Positions 48,100 through 56,901 of a stretch of 64,000 nucleotides of DNA are shown here, piece after piece. Under the pieces are notes generated by a model, which saw nothing but the letters and a program-made list of their open reading frames with translations, made no database searches and was not told the DNA's origin. Source of the DNA: Nocardia anaemiae NBRC 100462 (GTDB lineage Bacteria > Actinomycetota > Actinomycetes > Mycobacteriales > Mycobacteriaceae); assembly GCF_001612725.1 (NCBI RefSeq), contig NZ_BDAZ01000008.1, positions 1 to 64,000 of the forward strand, given 5' to 3'. A program made the position numbers and the translations under genes. The stretch's first letter is position 1, and every line of letters starts with the position of its first letter.

Positions 48100-48858
48100 T
48101 CAGGCGATGAACGACTCCGCGATTTGGCGGGTCAGGGTGTCGCGTGCGGTGGTCAGGGATGGGCCGTACCAGGTGAGGCTGCGTCCTTCGACCAAGGCGA
48201 CCGGCAGGCCGGGGAAGACCTCGGGGCCATCGGATCTGGTGAATACGTAGGGTTCGTCGGGGAGCAGGACGAGTTCGACATCGCGAGTCAGCTCAGCCTC
48301 CGGTACGTGCGGATAGCGCTCGGTGCGGTCGGCGTGCACGAGCCGGAGGCCGAGGCGCGCTGCCAGGTCACCGGTGAAGGTATTGCGGCCGACCACCATC
48401 CAGGGGTTGCGCCAGATCGGGATGACCGTGTTGCGCGGCACGGGAGGTGGTGCAGCCCAAGATATTTCGGCCTCGACCAACCAGTCGGGCACCGGGCTGT
48501 CGAGGGCTTCGGCAAAAAGTCGGCGCAGCGACGCGAAACCTTCGGCCAATGTTTCGATTCTGGTGACCCACACCGGGATTCCGGCATCGCGCAGCCGCTC
48601 CACATCGATGCGACGGTTCTCCTCTTGATTGCACAGCACCAGATCCGGCGCGAGCTCGATGATTCGGCGCACATTCGGATTCTTGGTGCCGCGAACCCGC
48701 TCGACGTCCAGATCGGCGGGGTGCGTGCACCAATCCGTCGCCGCGACAAGGACTTCCGGGCGACTCACCGCGACGGCCTCGGTCAGTGACGGAACCAGCG
48801 ACACCACCCGGCGAACCGGGCGATCGATGTGCACGGCCGCACCCAGATCGTCGGTCAT
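48100..48858 (-). CDS. BtuF/TroA-like helical-backbone metal or corrinoid receptor without signal peptide
   Basis: The 252-residue protein has the periplasmic-binding fold of BtuF-type receptors: VRRVVSLVPSLTEAVAV at the start of lobe 1, VLVAATDWCTHPADL, ELAPDLVLCNQEENR, then lobe 2 with RNPWMVVGRNTFTGDLAARLGL and LVLLPDEPYVF. Unlike true BtuF there is no export signal or lipobox at either possible start (ATG 48858 or GTG 48876), and no transporter genes are near. It may therefore be a cytoplasmic protein using the fold for another ligand. The start is uncertain since no ribosome site is seen. Confidence 0.8.
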   Translation of the reverse strand: MTDDLGAAVHIDRPVRRVVSLVPSLTEAVAVSRPEVLVAATDWCTHPADLDVERVRGTKNPNVRRIIELAPDLVLCNQEENRRIDVERLRDAGIPVWVTRIETLAEGFASLRRLFAEALDSPVPDWLVEAEISWAAPPPVPRNTVIPIWRNPWMVVGRNTFTGDLAARLGLRLVHADRTERYPHVPEAELTRDVELVLLPDEPYVFTRSDGPEVFPGLPVALVEGRSLTWYGPSLTTARDTLTRQIAESFIA

Positions 48859-48918
48859 GACAGCACCCGATGGCACAGGACACGCAATTGTTCGGGTGGC
48901 ACCGACGGCAGCATATGG

Positions 48919-49686
48919 TCAGCGATCCAAGGCTTCGTAGAGTGCGCGAATATCGCGCAGTCCGGCCGCCGCCGTCGGTTCGTCCTCGGCGATCATGCGC
49001 AGGACACGGCGTAGCAGGGTCGGGTCGAGGTCATCGATGGCGGGACGGAATTCGAGCTTCGGGAGGTCGGGCAGTCGCGCGCGGTCGCCGTAGGGGTCGT
49101 CGGAAACCGTTGGGGTCGTGTCTCGTTCGATGCCGACGATGAGGGTGTCCAGGTCGATGCCGCGCAGAGTGAGGATTTCGCGCGGACGCTCATCGAGGCG
49201 TTCGGCGAGCAGATAGCAGACCGCGGCCACATGTTTGCACGGCCAGCCGGGATCCGGACAGGTGCAGGAGAAGTCGAGATCCGCGGCCGTTGTCGGGAGC
49301 AGCTGCTCACCGAGGCTGGTCGGCAGCGCGCCGGAGGCGATTTCGGCCAGCACACCCGGCGTGGTCCGGATGGTTTCGATGAGCAGTTCCAATTCCTCGT
49401 CGCGCAGCGGCCGGATGGCGAATACCGAGCTGAACGGGCGCGGCTGACTTCCTTGCACTTCCGCGGTGACCGCGCCGGGTTCGATCCGATAGCTCACGAC
49501 CTGCCCGGCTCTGGCATAGGTGCGGCCGCGCGCGAGTCGACCTGGTTCGGCCATCTGCTCGACCGCCTCGATCAGGGCCTTGCCCCACCAGGTGCGTCCG
49601 AATCCGCCACGGCGGCTGCGTGCTTCGACCCCGCCGCGCACCGGACGGCGCTTGCCGTACTTGCTGTAGTCTTCGAACGGACTCAA
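48919..49686 (-). CDS. SWIM zinc-finger protein, partner of SNF2 helicase
   Basis: The 255-residue protein has an N-terminal basic part (RRPVRGGVEARSRRGGFGRTWWG), a GRTYARAGQVVSYRIEPG strand region, and the SWIM motif FSCTCPDPGWPCKHVAAVCY at about residues 138-157, giving the Cys-X-Cys and Cys-X-His zinc ligands. The rest is acidic. Its ATG overlaps the SNF2 stop by 4 bases. The same pair occurs in M. tuberculosis (Rv2101-Rv2102) and as YwqA-YwqB in Bacillus subtilis, and is fused in some bacteria, so the two proteins very probably form a complex on DNA or RNA. The cellular role is not established. Confidence 0.9.
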   Translation of the reverse strand: MSPFEDYSKYGKRRPVRGGVEARSRRGGFGRTWWGKALIEAVEQMAEPGRLARGRTYARAGQVVSYRIEPGAVTAEVQGSQPRPFSSVFAIRPLRDEELELLIETIRTTPGVLAEIASGALPTSLGEQLLPTTAADLDFSCTCPDPGWPCKHVAAVCYLLAERLDERPREILTLRGIDLDTLIVGIERDTTPTVSDDPYGDRARLPDLPKLEFRPAIDDLDPTLLRRVLRMIAEDEPTAAAGLRDIRALYEALDR

Positions 49687-52490
49687 TCGCCCACCGCCTC
49701 CGCACCGAGGGCGAAGAGCCGATGCAGTTCGTCCGTGCTCAATTCGGTAATCCAGGTCTCACCCGCACCGATGGCCAGATCGGCGAGTTGGCGTTTGCCG
49801 CTGATCATTTCGTCGATCTTCTCCTCGATGGTGTCGACGCAGATCAGCTTGCGCACTTGTACATTGCGGCGTTGACCGATACGGAAGGCACGGTCGGTGG
49901 CCTGGTTCTCGACCGCCGGATTCCACCACCGATCCAGGTGCACAACATGGTTGGCCGCAGTGAGATTCAAGCCGGTGCCACCCGCCTTGAGCGACAACAA
50001 CATCAGCGGTGGGCCAGCCGGTTCCTGGAAGCGCTCGACCATGGTGTCGCGCTGCTTCTTCGGCACGCCACCGTGCAGGAACGGAATCGGTGTACCGAAG
50101 CGCTCGGTCAGATAGGGCGCGATGAGCTCGCCGAATTCGCGGAACTGGGTGAACAGCAGTGCCTTCTCGCCATCTGCCAGCACCGCGTCGAGCACATCCT
50201 CCACCAGGGCGAGCTTGCCGGAGCGGTGACTGCCGCGGTGCAGTACGCCGGAGGCGTCGCCGAGGAAATGCGCGGGATGGTTGCAGACCTGTTTTAGCCG
50301 GGTCAGCGCGCCGAGTACCGCACCCTTGCGGGCCATACCCTTCGCATCCTTCAGTTTGGCCATCATGTCGTCGACCACCGCCTGGTACAGCGCCGCCTGC
50401 TCGACGGTCAGATTGGCGCGCACCGTCATCTCCAGCTTCTCCGGCAGATCGCTGATGACGGCGGGATCGGTTTTCACCCGGCGCAGCACGAACGGCTGGG
50501 TGACGGTGCGCAGTCGGCTGATGGCGTTCTCGTCTCGATCGCGTTCGATCGGTACGGCGAACCGGGCACGGAAAGTCTGTGCGCTGCCGAGCACCTTCGG
50601 CATCGTGAAGTCGAGTATCGAGCGCAATTCTTCGAGGCGGTTCTCCACCGGAGTCCCGGTGAGCGCCAACCGGTGTCGGGCAGGCAGTGCCCGAGCCGCC
50701 TTCGCCTGTCTGGTTCCCGCGTTCTTGATGTGCTGCGCCTCGTCGAGCACCACCCGATCCCATTGCTGCCGCGCCAATTCGGCTGCGTCCCGTGCCAAGA
50801 GCGAATAGGTCGTGATCACCAGATCCGCCTCGGCAACGGCTTCGTCCATTTCCCCGCCCGATTTGCGGCCGACACCGTGATGGACCAAAATCCGCAGATC
50901 AGGGGCGAATCGCTGGGCCTCGCGCTGCCAATTGCCGACCACCGACATCGGGCTCACCAGCAGCGTCGGTCCGCAGCCGTCGGTCCGCTCGCGCTCGTGC
51001 ACGAGCAGGGCCAGGACCTGCACGGTCTTACCCAGACCCATGTCATCGGCCAGGATTGCGCCGATGCCGTAGCGGCTCATGGTGGCGAGCCAGGCCAAAC
51101 CACGTTCCTGATAAGGGCGCAACTGCGCCTTCAGACCGACCGGGGCACTCACCGGTACCGGTTCGCGGGTCTGGTCCAAAAGGTCCGCGGCCCAACCCGT
51201 TGCGCTGACCTCTGTGATCGGAACCTTCTCGACATGGCCGGTGACGAGTTCGCCGACCAGATCGGCGAAGGTGATCTCGGTGTCGTCCAGATGGGCGGCG
51301 ACATAGCGGGCGGCGGCAGCCAGCATCTTGTGGTCGGCCTGTACCCATTCGCCGCGCAGCTGCACCAGATCCGATTTCGAGCGGACCAGCCGTTCCATCT
51401 CGGCCTTGGTCAGCACGGTATCGCCGAGCGCGAGTTCCCAACGGTAGGAGACAAGTCCGCGCATGCCGACGGTGCTCTCGGCAGCCGGTACCGCGCTCTC
51501 CACGCGTAGCCGCATGGTCGGGGCGCTGATATTCCAGGCGCGCGGCAGCAACAGCCGCACGCCCGCGGCCCGCAAGGCATGTGCGCCGTGTTCGACCAGG
51601 TCCGCGACCACCTCGGTGGGCAAGAGCAGGTCCATCGACTGCGGATCGTTCGGCAGATCGCGCAGGCGCGGATAGGCCCGCGTCGCCTCCCCCAGCTTCT
51701 CGATCGCGGTGCGGACCAGCACCGGATCACCAAGCAGCGGAACCGGATTCGGCGCTTCACCATCGGCGCGCAGACAGACCTGCAGTCGCCACAGCGCCAC
51801 TACGTCGTCGGCATCGTTGTCGGCCGCGCCGAGCGCGATATCGCCCTCGGGCTCCAGCAACCGCAGCACCAACTCCGGCTCGTCCCCGGTCAGACTCGCC
51901 CGCCAGCGTTCCAGCACCTCGGCCAGCTGATGGCTGCCGCCGTCCAAGGCGACGTCATCGATGAGCGCGGCAACCAGCGGATGCGCGGACGGCGGCGGGT
52001 CCAGCAGCTCCCGGACGATCGGATCGGCGAGTTCGGCGACCATATCCTCGAGCACCATCCCCGGCTTGCCCGCGACGCGCAGCGCGGGCGGCATCGCCAC
52101 CGCCAACTCGGCAAGCCAGGCCCGCTGGCGCTCACCGCCGACCAACCGCCAGCGCACCCACCACTGACCGTCGTCGCGGCGCAGCTCGGGCGCCACCCGC
52201 CCGGCTCGCACCCACCGCTCGACACCGTGTGCCACATGTGCGAGAAACCGCAGATCCCCCGAAACCGCATCGACCGGCAGCCGCTGTCGCAGCGCGACCG
52301 CGGCCGCCGCTGGCACCATCGCATGCGCCCTGACCTGCTCGGTTGCCCCCTGCGACGCATTGACCAGCACCTGTGCCCGATGCCGGAACTTCGACGCCGC
52401 CAGCACCGCACCCAACGGTTCGGGCAGCGCGACCGGAGCCTCCTGCCAGAGCAGCAAGCCCGATCCCGGCGACCACAGACCGTGCAGCAT
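49683..52490 (-). CDS. helZ: SNF2/RapA-family helicase-like ATPase
   Basis: The 935-residue protein has about 430 N-terminal residues with a bacterial SNF2-associated domain, then a complete SNF2 motor: ILADDMGLGKTVQVLAL (Walker A), LLVSPMSVVGNWQREA, VLDEAQHIKN (motif II), LTGTPVENRLEEL (motif III), LLFTQFREFGELI and RAFRIGQRRNVQVRKLI (motif VI). It should translocate on double-stranded nucleic acid without unwinding. ATG 52490 begins MLHGLWSP as in the mycobacterial homologue HelZ; a TTG 4 codons upstream is possible. Coupled to the SWIM gene downstream. Confidence 0.93.
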   Translation of the reverse strand: MLHGLWSPGSGLLLWQEAPVALPEPLGAVLAASKFRHRAQVLVNASQGATEQVRAHAMVPAAAAVALRQRLPVDAVSGDLRFLAHVAHGVERWVRAGRVAPELRRDDGQWWVRWRLVGGERQRAWLAELAVAMPPALRVAGKPGMVLEDMVAELADPIVRELLDPPPSAHPLVAALIDDVALDGGSHQLAEVLERWRASLTGDEPELVLRLLEPEGDIALGAADNDADDVVALWRLQVCLRADGEAPNPVPLLGDPVLVRTAIEKLGEATRAYPRLRDLPNDPQSMDLLLPTEVVADLVEHGAHALRAAGVRLLLPRAWNISAPTMRLRVESAVPAAESTVGMRGLVSYRWELALGDTVLTKAEMERLVRSKSDLVQLRGEWVQADHKMLAAAARYVAAHLDDTEITFADLVGELVTGHVEKVPITEVSATGWAADLLDQTREPVPVSAPVGLKAQLRPYQERGLAWLATMSRYGIGAILADDMGLGKTVQVLALLVHERERTDGCGPTLLVSPMSVVGNWQREAQRFAPDLRILVHHGVGRKSGGEMDEAVAEADLVITTYSLLARDAAELARQQWDRVVLDEAQHIKNAGTRQAKAARALPARHRLALTGTPVENRLEELRSILDFTMPKVLGSAQTFRARFAVPIERDRDENAISRLRTVTQPFVLRRVKTDPAVISDLPEKLEMTVRANLTVEQAALYQAVVDDMMAKLKDAKGMARKGAVLGALTRLKQVCNHPAHFLGDASGVLHRGSHRSGKLALVEDVLDAVLADGEKALLFTQFREFGELIAPYLTERFGTPIPFLHGGVPKKQRDTMVERFQEPAGPPLMLLSLKAGGTGLNLTAANHVVHLDRWWNPAVENQATDRAFRIGQRRNVQVRKLICVDTIEEKIDEMISGKRQLADLAIGAGETWITELSTDELHRLFALGAEAVGD

Positions 52491-52556
52491 CACCCCATCC
52501 AATCAGGCGGGTACGACAGCCGCTGCGGCCATCCTGGTACGGGACGATCAGTCGTC

Positions 52557-53774
52557 TCACGCGTCGTGGCGGTGGGCGAGGACCTTGCGCACGACAAGTC
52601 CCACGACCAGCGCCCAGAAGGCCGCGCCGATGCCGAGGAACCCGACACCGGACGCGGCGATCAGGAAGGTGATAATGCCCGCCTCGCGGTGCTGCTCGGA
52701 TTTCAGGGCTCCGGCGATGGCGGCCGCGAGAGTGGCCAGCAGGGCAAGGCCCGCAACGGTCTCCAGCGTGCCCTTGGGCGCGGTGGCCACCAGGGTGACC
52801 AGCGCCGCCGAACCCAGGGCGAGAATCAGATAGGCGGCCCCCGTGGTGAAGGCCGCGATCCAGCGCCGCTTCGGATCCGGATGCGCGGCGGGGGCGGCCG
52901 AGAGCGCGGCGCTGATCGCGGCCAGGTTGATGGCATGCCCGCCCGCGGCTGCGCCAACAACGGTGCCGACACCGGTGACGGACATCGCAGCGCGCCAAGG
53001 GATTTGGTAATCGAAGGACTTCATCACGGCGGTGCCCGGAATGTTCTGCGAGGCCATGGTGACGATGTAGAGCGGAATGGCGATGCCGATCACCGCCTGC
53101 CAACTCCAGTGCGGCACTGTCAGTTCGAGCGAGGGACGCATCGCCGCGAGGTCGAGATGCTTGTGCTGCAACGCGATACTGATGCCCGCGCCGATCGCCG
53201 CAGTCGCGAAGGCCGCGATCACGGCCCAGCGCTTGGCGAATCGCTGCAGCGCCAGCCAGACCACGATCACCGGAACCACCACCGCCGGACTGACCTGTGC
53301 GGCCTTCACCGGCGCGAGACACAGCGGCAGCAGCACACCGGCGAGCATGGCCTGCGCGATCTCCACCGGAATCGCGGCGACCAGATTGCCGAGCCACTGC
53401 CACAGTCCGGTGATCACGATCAGCACACCGGTGATCGCGAACGCGCCGACCGCCGCGGCCCAACCACCGGCGACCGCGCCGGTGCTGGCGAGCAGTGCCG
53501 CACCCGGCGTCGACCAGGCCAGTGTGATCGGCAACCGATACCGATAACTGAGCAGCATCATCCCGATGGCCTGGGTGAGGCAGAGCGCGAGCAGTCCCGA
53601 CGCCGCCTGCGCCGATGTCGCACCGACCGCCGTCAAACCGCTCAGTACCACCGCGAATGAGCTGGTGAATCCGACCAGCGCGGTGACAACACCGGCCCCG
53701 ACCGGCTGCGCGAGCCGCCGCTCGGGGTGTACCGGTGTCGGAGTGTCGGCGAGCGCCGGGGAAAGCCTGGACAT
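52557..53774 (-). CDS. BenE-type benzoate/proton symporter family protein
   Basis: The 405-residue membrane protein has about 12 helices and the BenE family signatures: GFTSSFAVVLSGLTAVGATSAQA at helix 1, LAWSTPGAALLA in helix 3, and FDYQIPWRAAMSVTGVGTVVGAAAGGHAINLAAISAAL in the second half (given in parts: TGVGTVVGAAAGGHAINLAA). Import of benzoate or a similar aromatic acid is known for the family, but no aromatic-degradation gene lies nearby, so the substrate is open. A long inverted repeat lies just upstream. Confidence 0.9.
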   Translation of the reverse strand: MSRLSPALADTPTPVHPERRLAQPVGAGVVTALVGFTSSFAVVLSGLTAVGATSAQAASGLLALCLTQAIGMMLLSYRYRLPITLAWSTPGAALLASTGAVAGGWAAAVGAFAITGVLIVITGLWQWLGNLVAAIPVEIAQAMLAGVLLPLCLAPVKAAQVSPAVVVPVIVVWLALQRFAKRWAVIAAFATAAIGAGISIALQHKHLDLAAMRPSLELTVPHWSWQAVIGIAIPLYIVTMASQNIPGTAVMKSFDYQIPWRAAMSVTGVGTVVGAAAGGHAINLAAISAALSAAPAAHPDPKRRWIAAFTTGAAYLILALGSAALVTLVATAPKGTLETVAGLALLATLAAAIAGALKSEQHREAGIITFLIAASGVGFLGIGAAFWALVVGLVVRKVLAHRHDA

Positions 53775-53795
53775 TTCTGGAATCCTCCCCGGTCA

Positions 53796-53836
53796 TCAGT
53801 CCAGTTGTCACAGCCAGTCGCTGGAAACTGGACTGA
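53796..53836. promoter_or_regulatory. 11-bp inverted repeat at the BenE-type transporter promoter
   Basis: TCAGTCCAGTT (53796-53806) and AACTGGACTGA (53826-53836) are perfectly complementary, 19 bases apart, 22 bases before the transporter start. TGGACTG-type half-sites are known for some MocR-type GntR regulators, but no such gene is adjacent. The rest of the 248-bp divergent gap is unremarkable. Confidence 0.6.
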
Positions 53837-54022
53837 AATCGCGCGGCATCCAGCTAGGGTGAAGCGCCGAATCGAATGTGGACGTGCTACCTGATTTGGT
53901 GCGTACACGGGTAACTCAACGGGTACGCCCAAAACTGAAGCGGCACATGACGTAGGACCTGCACCCGGGCATAGTGGCTCTTACAACTATGGCCCAGATC
54001 TCCGGAGAGGCGGAAGAGAGCT

Positions 54023-54844
54023 TTGTTGAGCGCGGTACTCATCTCGGCGGATGAACTTCGGGAAGTATTGGCGGACAAGCGGGTTCGGCTACTCGATGTG
54101 CGGTGGGCGCTCGGTGATCCGGACGGCCCGCAGCACTATCTGGACGGACACATTCCGGGCGCGGTCTTCGTCGATCTGGAGACCGAACTGGCCGCACCGC
54201 CGTCCCCCGGGCGCGGGCGGCATCCGCTGCCCGATCCCGCACAGCTCGAGAAATGCGCACGCAGCTGGGGATTGCGGACCGGCGATCCGGTGGTCGTCTA
54301 CGACGCGACGGGCGGCATGGCGGCGGCAAGGGCCTGGTGGCTGCTGCGCTGGGCCGGAATCGCGGACGTGCGGATTCTCGACGGCGGTCTGCCCGCGTGG
54401 ATCAGTTCGGGCGGTGCGATCGTCTCCGGTGCGGAGGCCGATCCCGAACTCGGTGACGTCGAGTTGAATCCGGGTCAGCTGCCGGTAGTCGATGCCGATG
54501 CGGTCGCCAAATGGTCCGGTGTCCTGCTCGACGCACGTGCGGGCGAACGATACCGCGGCGAGGTGGAGCCGGTCGATCCGCAGGCGGGACACATTCCGGG
54601 CGCGATCAGCGCGCCGACCGCGGAGAACCTGGACGCCGACGGACGGTTCCGCAGCGTGGACGCTTTGCGCGATCGTTTCGCCGCATTCGGGTCCGAGCCC
54701 GTCGCGGTCTTTTGCGGATCCGGTGTGACAGCGGCCCATCAGGTCGCCGCACTCGCCGCCGCGGGCATCGAAGCGGCGCTGTATCCGGGCTCGTGGTCGC
54801 AATGGTCGAACGACCCGAAACGCCCGGTGGCCACCGGGGCATAG
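54023..54844 (+). CDS. Thiosulfate sulfurtransferase (two-domain rhodanese)
   Basis: The 273-residue protein moves sulfane sulfur from thiosulfate or 3-mercaptopyruvate to acceptors. The inactive N-terminal rhodanese domain has LLDVRWALGD and HIPGAVFVDLE; the C-terminal domain has LLDARAGERYRGEVEPVD and the active loop AVFCGSGVTAAHQ, whose Cys carries the persulfide (CxxGxT pattern, mercaptopyruvate-type loop). Start: TTG 54023 (or the next TTG at 54026) with GGAAGAGAG upstream; no ATG or GTG fits. It is divergent from the transporter gene. Confidence 0.92.
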   Translation: MLSAVLISADELREVLADKRVRLLDVRWALGDPDGPQHYLDGHIPGAVFVDLETELAAPPSPGRGRHPLPDPAQLEKCARSWGLRTGDPVVVYDATGGMAAARAWWLLRWAGIADVRILDGGLPAWISSGGAIVSGAEADPELGDVELNPGQLPVVDADAVAKWSGVLLDARAGERYRGEVEPVDPQAGHIPGAISAPTAENLDADGRFRSVDALRDRFAAFGSEPVAVFCGSGVTAAHQVAALAAAGIEAALYPGSWSQWSNDPKRPVATGA

Positions 54845-54850
54845 ACAACG

Positions 54851-55612
54851 CTACGGACAGGATCGGGCAATGTCGTTCAGCACGGCATTGTCGGCGGCGG
54901 TCACCGGTAGGTCGTACCGGACGGCGACCGTCAGGTATTTGCCCGCATAGAAACAGCGGTTCGTGCGCGGCGTCCATTCGGACGGTGTGCTGTCGCCCTT
55001 GGCCCGGTTGGCCCATGCCGCGGTGGCCAGCAGATTCACCTCGATATCGTTGGCGAAACGCACCCGCCGCTCGAGCGGCCAGTACGCCGCACCCATATCC
55101 CAGGCCGCGGCGAGCGGATAGACGTGGTCGATCTGGACGCCGCCCGCATCGGCCTTGCTGAAGGTGATCCGCTCGCCGGTATACGGATCGTCGAGCGTGC
55201 CCGCGGTGACCACGCAATCGCGGGTACCGGGCCGCAGGCTCACCCTGGTCAGCTGCGCGCTCAGTACGTTGTTGCGGGTGTCGCAGCCGTCGTGTCCGCC
55301 GGGACCGTCGTAGTCATCGGTCCATGACGGTCCGAATACGCACCGCTGTCCTTGCTGACAACCGCGCTCATAACCGCCGGGATGTGCCCGCGCCGCAACG
55401 ACCCGAACCGAGGCCGACAACTGTTCGAGCTGGATCCGGGTAGGGCTGAGTCCACTCACCCCGTCGGCTGTCGTCCCCCGGCCGGGCGCGACCGGTTCAC
55501 CGCCAACCTCGGCGCATCCGGGCAGCGCGCACAGCGCCGCCGCGATCAGGGCAGGCAGCGATCGTCGAATGTCGGCGCGCACGGTGCCAGATGTACCCGG
55601 CCGCACCGACAT
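54851..55612 (-). CDS. Secreted HNH/DUF1524 family nuclease-like lipoprotein
   Basis: The 253-residue protein has a signal ending in LCALPGC, with Cys33 as likely lipid site. The mature part holds four more Cys in a CDTRNNVLSAQL context and the HNH core: IDHVYPLAAAWDMGA (catalytic His), then NLLATAAWANRAKGD and EWTPRTNRCFYAGKYL. This arrangement is that of the extracellular GmrSD-C-like HNH proteins common in actinobacteria. Secreted nuclease action, perhaps in nutrient gain or competition, is inference. It converges with the rhodanese gene, 6 bases between stops. Confidence 0.85.
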   Translation of the reverse strand: MSVRPGTSGTVRADIRRSLPALIAAALCALPGCAEVGGEPVAPGRGTTADGVSGLSPTRIQLEQLSASVRVVAARAHPGGYERGCQQGQRCVFGPSWTDDYDGPGGHDGCDTRNNVLSAQLTRVSLRPGTRDCVVTAGTLDDPYTGERITFSKADAGGVQIDHVYPLAAAWDMGAAYWPLERRVRFANDIEVNLLATAAWANRAKGDSTPSEWTPRTNRCFYAGKYLTVAVRYDLPVTAADNAVLNDIARSCP

Positions 55613-55651
55613 TCGTAGAACCCAGCTGGACCGCCTCGAGAATGGAGACGG

Positions 55652-56014
55652 TCACAGCCAGGCGCGAGCCAGCAGATCGTCATTGGCGACTTCACTGGCC
55701 CGGGGCGGGAATCTGGTGGCCACGATGGACTCGGTGTGCGCGCCGTCGTGCCCGATCAGCCACGAACCGCCGCGCTCCTCGCACTCGGCGATCTTCGCGA
55801 ACGTGGTGAGCAGGAACGTGACGGCGTCACGCGGGTCCAGGGTTCGGGCCAGGCGCTGTGATTCACCGGGGCGCGACAGATCCAGCCAGACGCCGGACTG
55901 TCCGTCCAGTCGCATGCCGACGATCTTGTCGGCATTGACGAAGGTGAATTTGCGCCGTTCCCACGGCGTGGTCGGCGTGAAGCTCTGCTCTAGTACCTGG
56001 AGCAGAATCGTCAT
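55652..56014 (-). CDS. Conserved hypothetical protein, 120 residues
   Basis: I do not recognise a characterised family. The protein starts MTILLQVLEQSFTPTTPWERR, is soluble, has mixed alpha/beta pattern, and ends LLARAWL. ATG 56014 is well supported by GGAGGG 7 bases upstream; the open frame extends 36 codons beyond. It has no operon partner: the HNH gene is 40 bases downstream on the same strand and could be co-transcribed. Third-position GC is high as in real genes here. Confidence 0.65.
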   Translation of the reverse strand: MTILLQVLEQSFTPTTPWERRKFTFVNADKIVGMRLDGQSGVWLDLSRPGESQRLARTLDPRDAVTFLLTTFAKIAECEERGGSWLIGHDGAHTESIVATRFPPRASEVANDDLLARAWL

Positions 56015-56217
56015 GCTTTGCCCTCCGCTTTCCGTTGACGCCCGACTACGGTTCTCATGCGATGACCAGCGGATATACCAGTATGTTCCGAAAATGGCGC
56101 CGAGGGGTAGTAACGGGTCCATCTCGGCGAGTTCAGGGATTTTTCCGGCGCGGCGATGAGTTCGGTGACCTGGCCGCGTCTATATCCGTAAACGCAACAC
56201 GATCAGGGAGGACCCTT

Positions 56218-56901
56218 ATGAGCGCTCTGCCGCCCGTTGTCGATGCCGATACCTGGCAGCGCCAACTCGATGAGCTGCGTGTCCGGGAGAAGGCAGCGAC
56301 CCGAGAACTCGATGCCATCGCCGCCCAGCGGCGCCGCCTGCCGATGGTCGAAATGCCCGCATACACCCTCGAGGGTGAGCAGGGACCGGTCCGGCTGGCG
56401 GAGATCTTCGACGGTAAGTCACAGCTGATCGTCTACAACCACATGTGGTTCCCGGGCGAGAAGTGGCAGTGCGGTGGGTGCACCGGGTTCACCTCGCAGT
56501 TCACCCGGTTGGAGTTCCTGGACAATTACGATGCCCGGTTCGTCATCGTCACCCAGGGACCGATCGACGAGGCACTCGAATACAAGCGGCGGGTCGGGAA
56601 CAAAATGGCCTGGTATTCCACGGCGAACAGTTCCTTCGGCAGCGATGTCGGCGCACCGCCCGGCGGCGGATTCGCGGTCAATGTATTCCTGCGCGACGGC
56701 GACAAGGTCTATCGCACCTGGCACACCAACGGCCGCGGCACCGAGCAGCTCAGTCACAGTTTCGCGCTGATCGATGTGTTGCCGTACGGGCGGCAGGAGG
56801 AGTGGCAGGACTCGCCGCAGGGGTGGCCGCAGTCGCCGACCTACAGTCGATGGAGCGGCTCGGAAGACATCGCCGCGCACTACGGCGACCCCCGGGCATG
56901 A
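56218..56901 (+). CDS. DUF899 thioredoxin-like protein
   Basis: The 227-residue protein has a helical N-terminal part (ELRVREKAATRELDAIAAQRRRLP) and a thioredoxin-like fold with YNHMWFPGEKWQCGGCTGFT, where CGGC stands at the redox-active place. The tail includes LPYGRQEEWQDSPQGWPQ, a family signature. DUF899 proteins are presumed thiol-disulfide or peroxide-related enzymes; none is well characterised. GGGAGG 8 bases before the ATG fixes the start. Its stop abuts the stop of the convergent bkdC gene (no gap). Confidence 0.88.
   Translation: MSALPPVVDADTWQRQLDELRVREKAATRELDAIAAQRRRLPMVEMPAYTLEGEQGPVRLAEIFDGKSQLIVYNHMWFPGEKWQCGGCTGFTSQFTRLEFLDNYDARFVIVTQGPIDEALEYKRRVGNKMAWYSTANSSFGSDVGAPPGGGFAVNVFLRDGDKVYRTWHTNGRGTEQLSHSFALIDVLPYGRQEEWQDSPQGWPQSPTYSRWSGSEDIAAHYGDPRA

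Noticed and set aside
51579..53660. 693-codon open frame on the plus strand
   Set aside because: Antisense to the SNF2 and BenE-type genes; Arg/Gln/His/Gly-rich with no recognisable domain.
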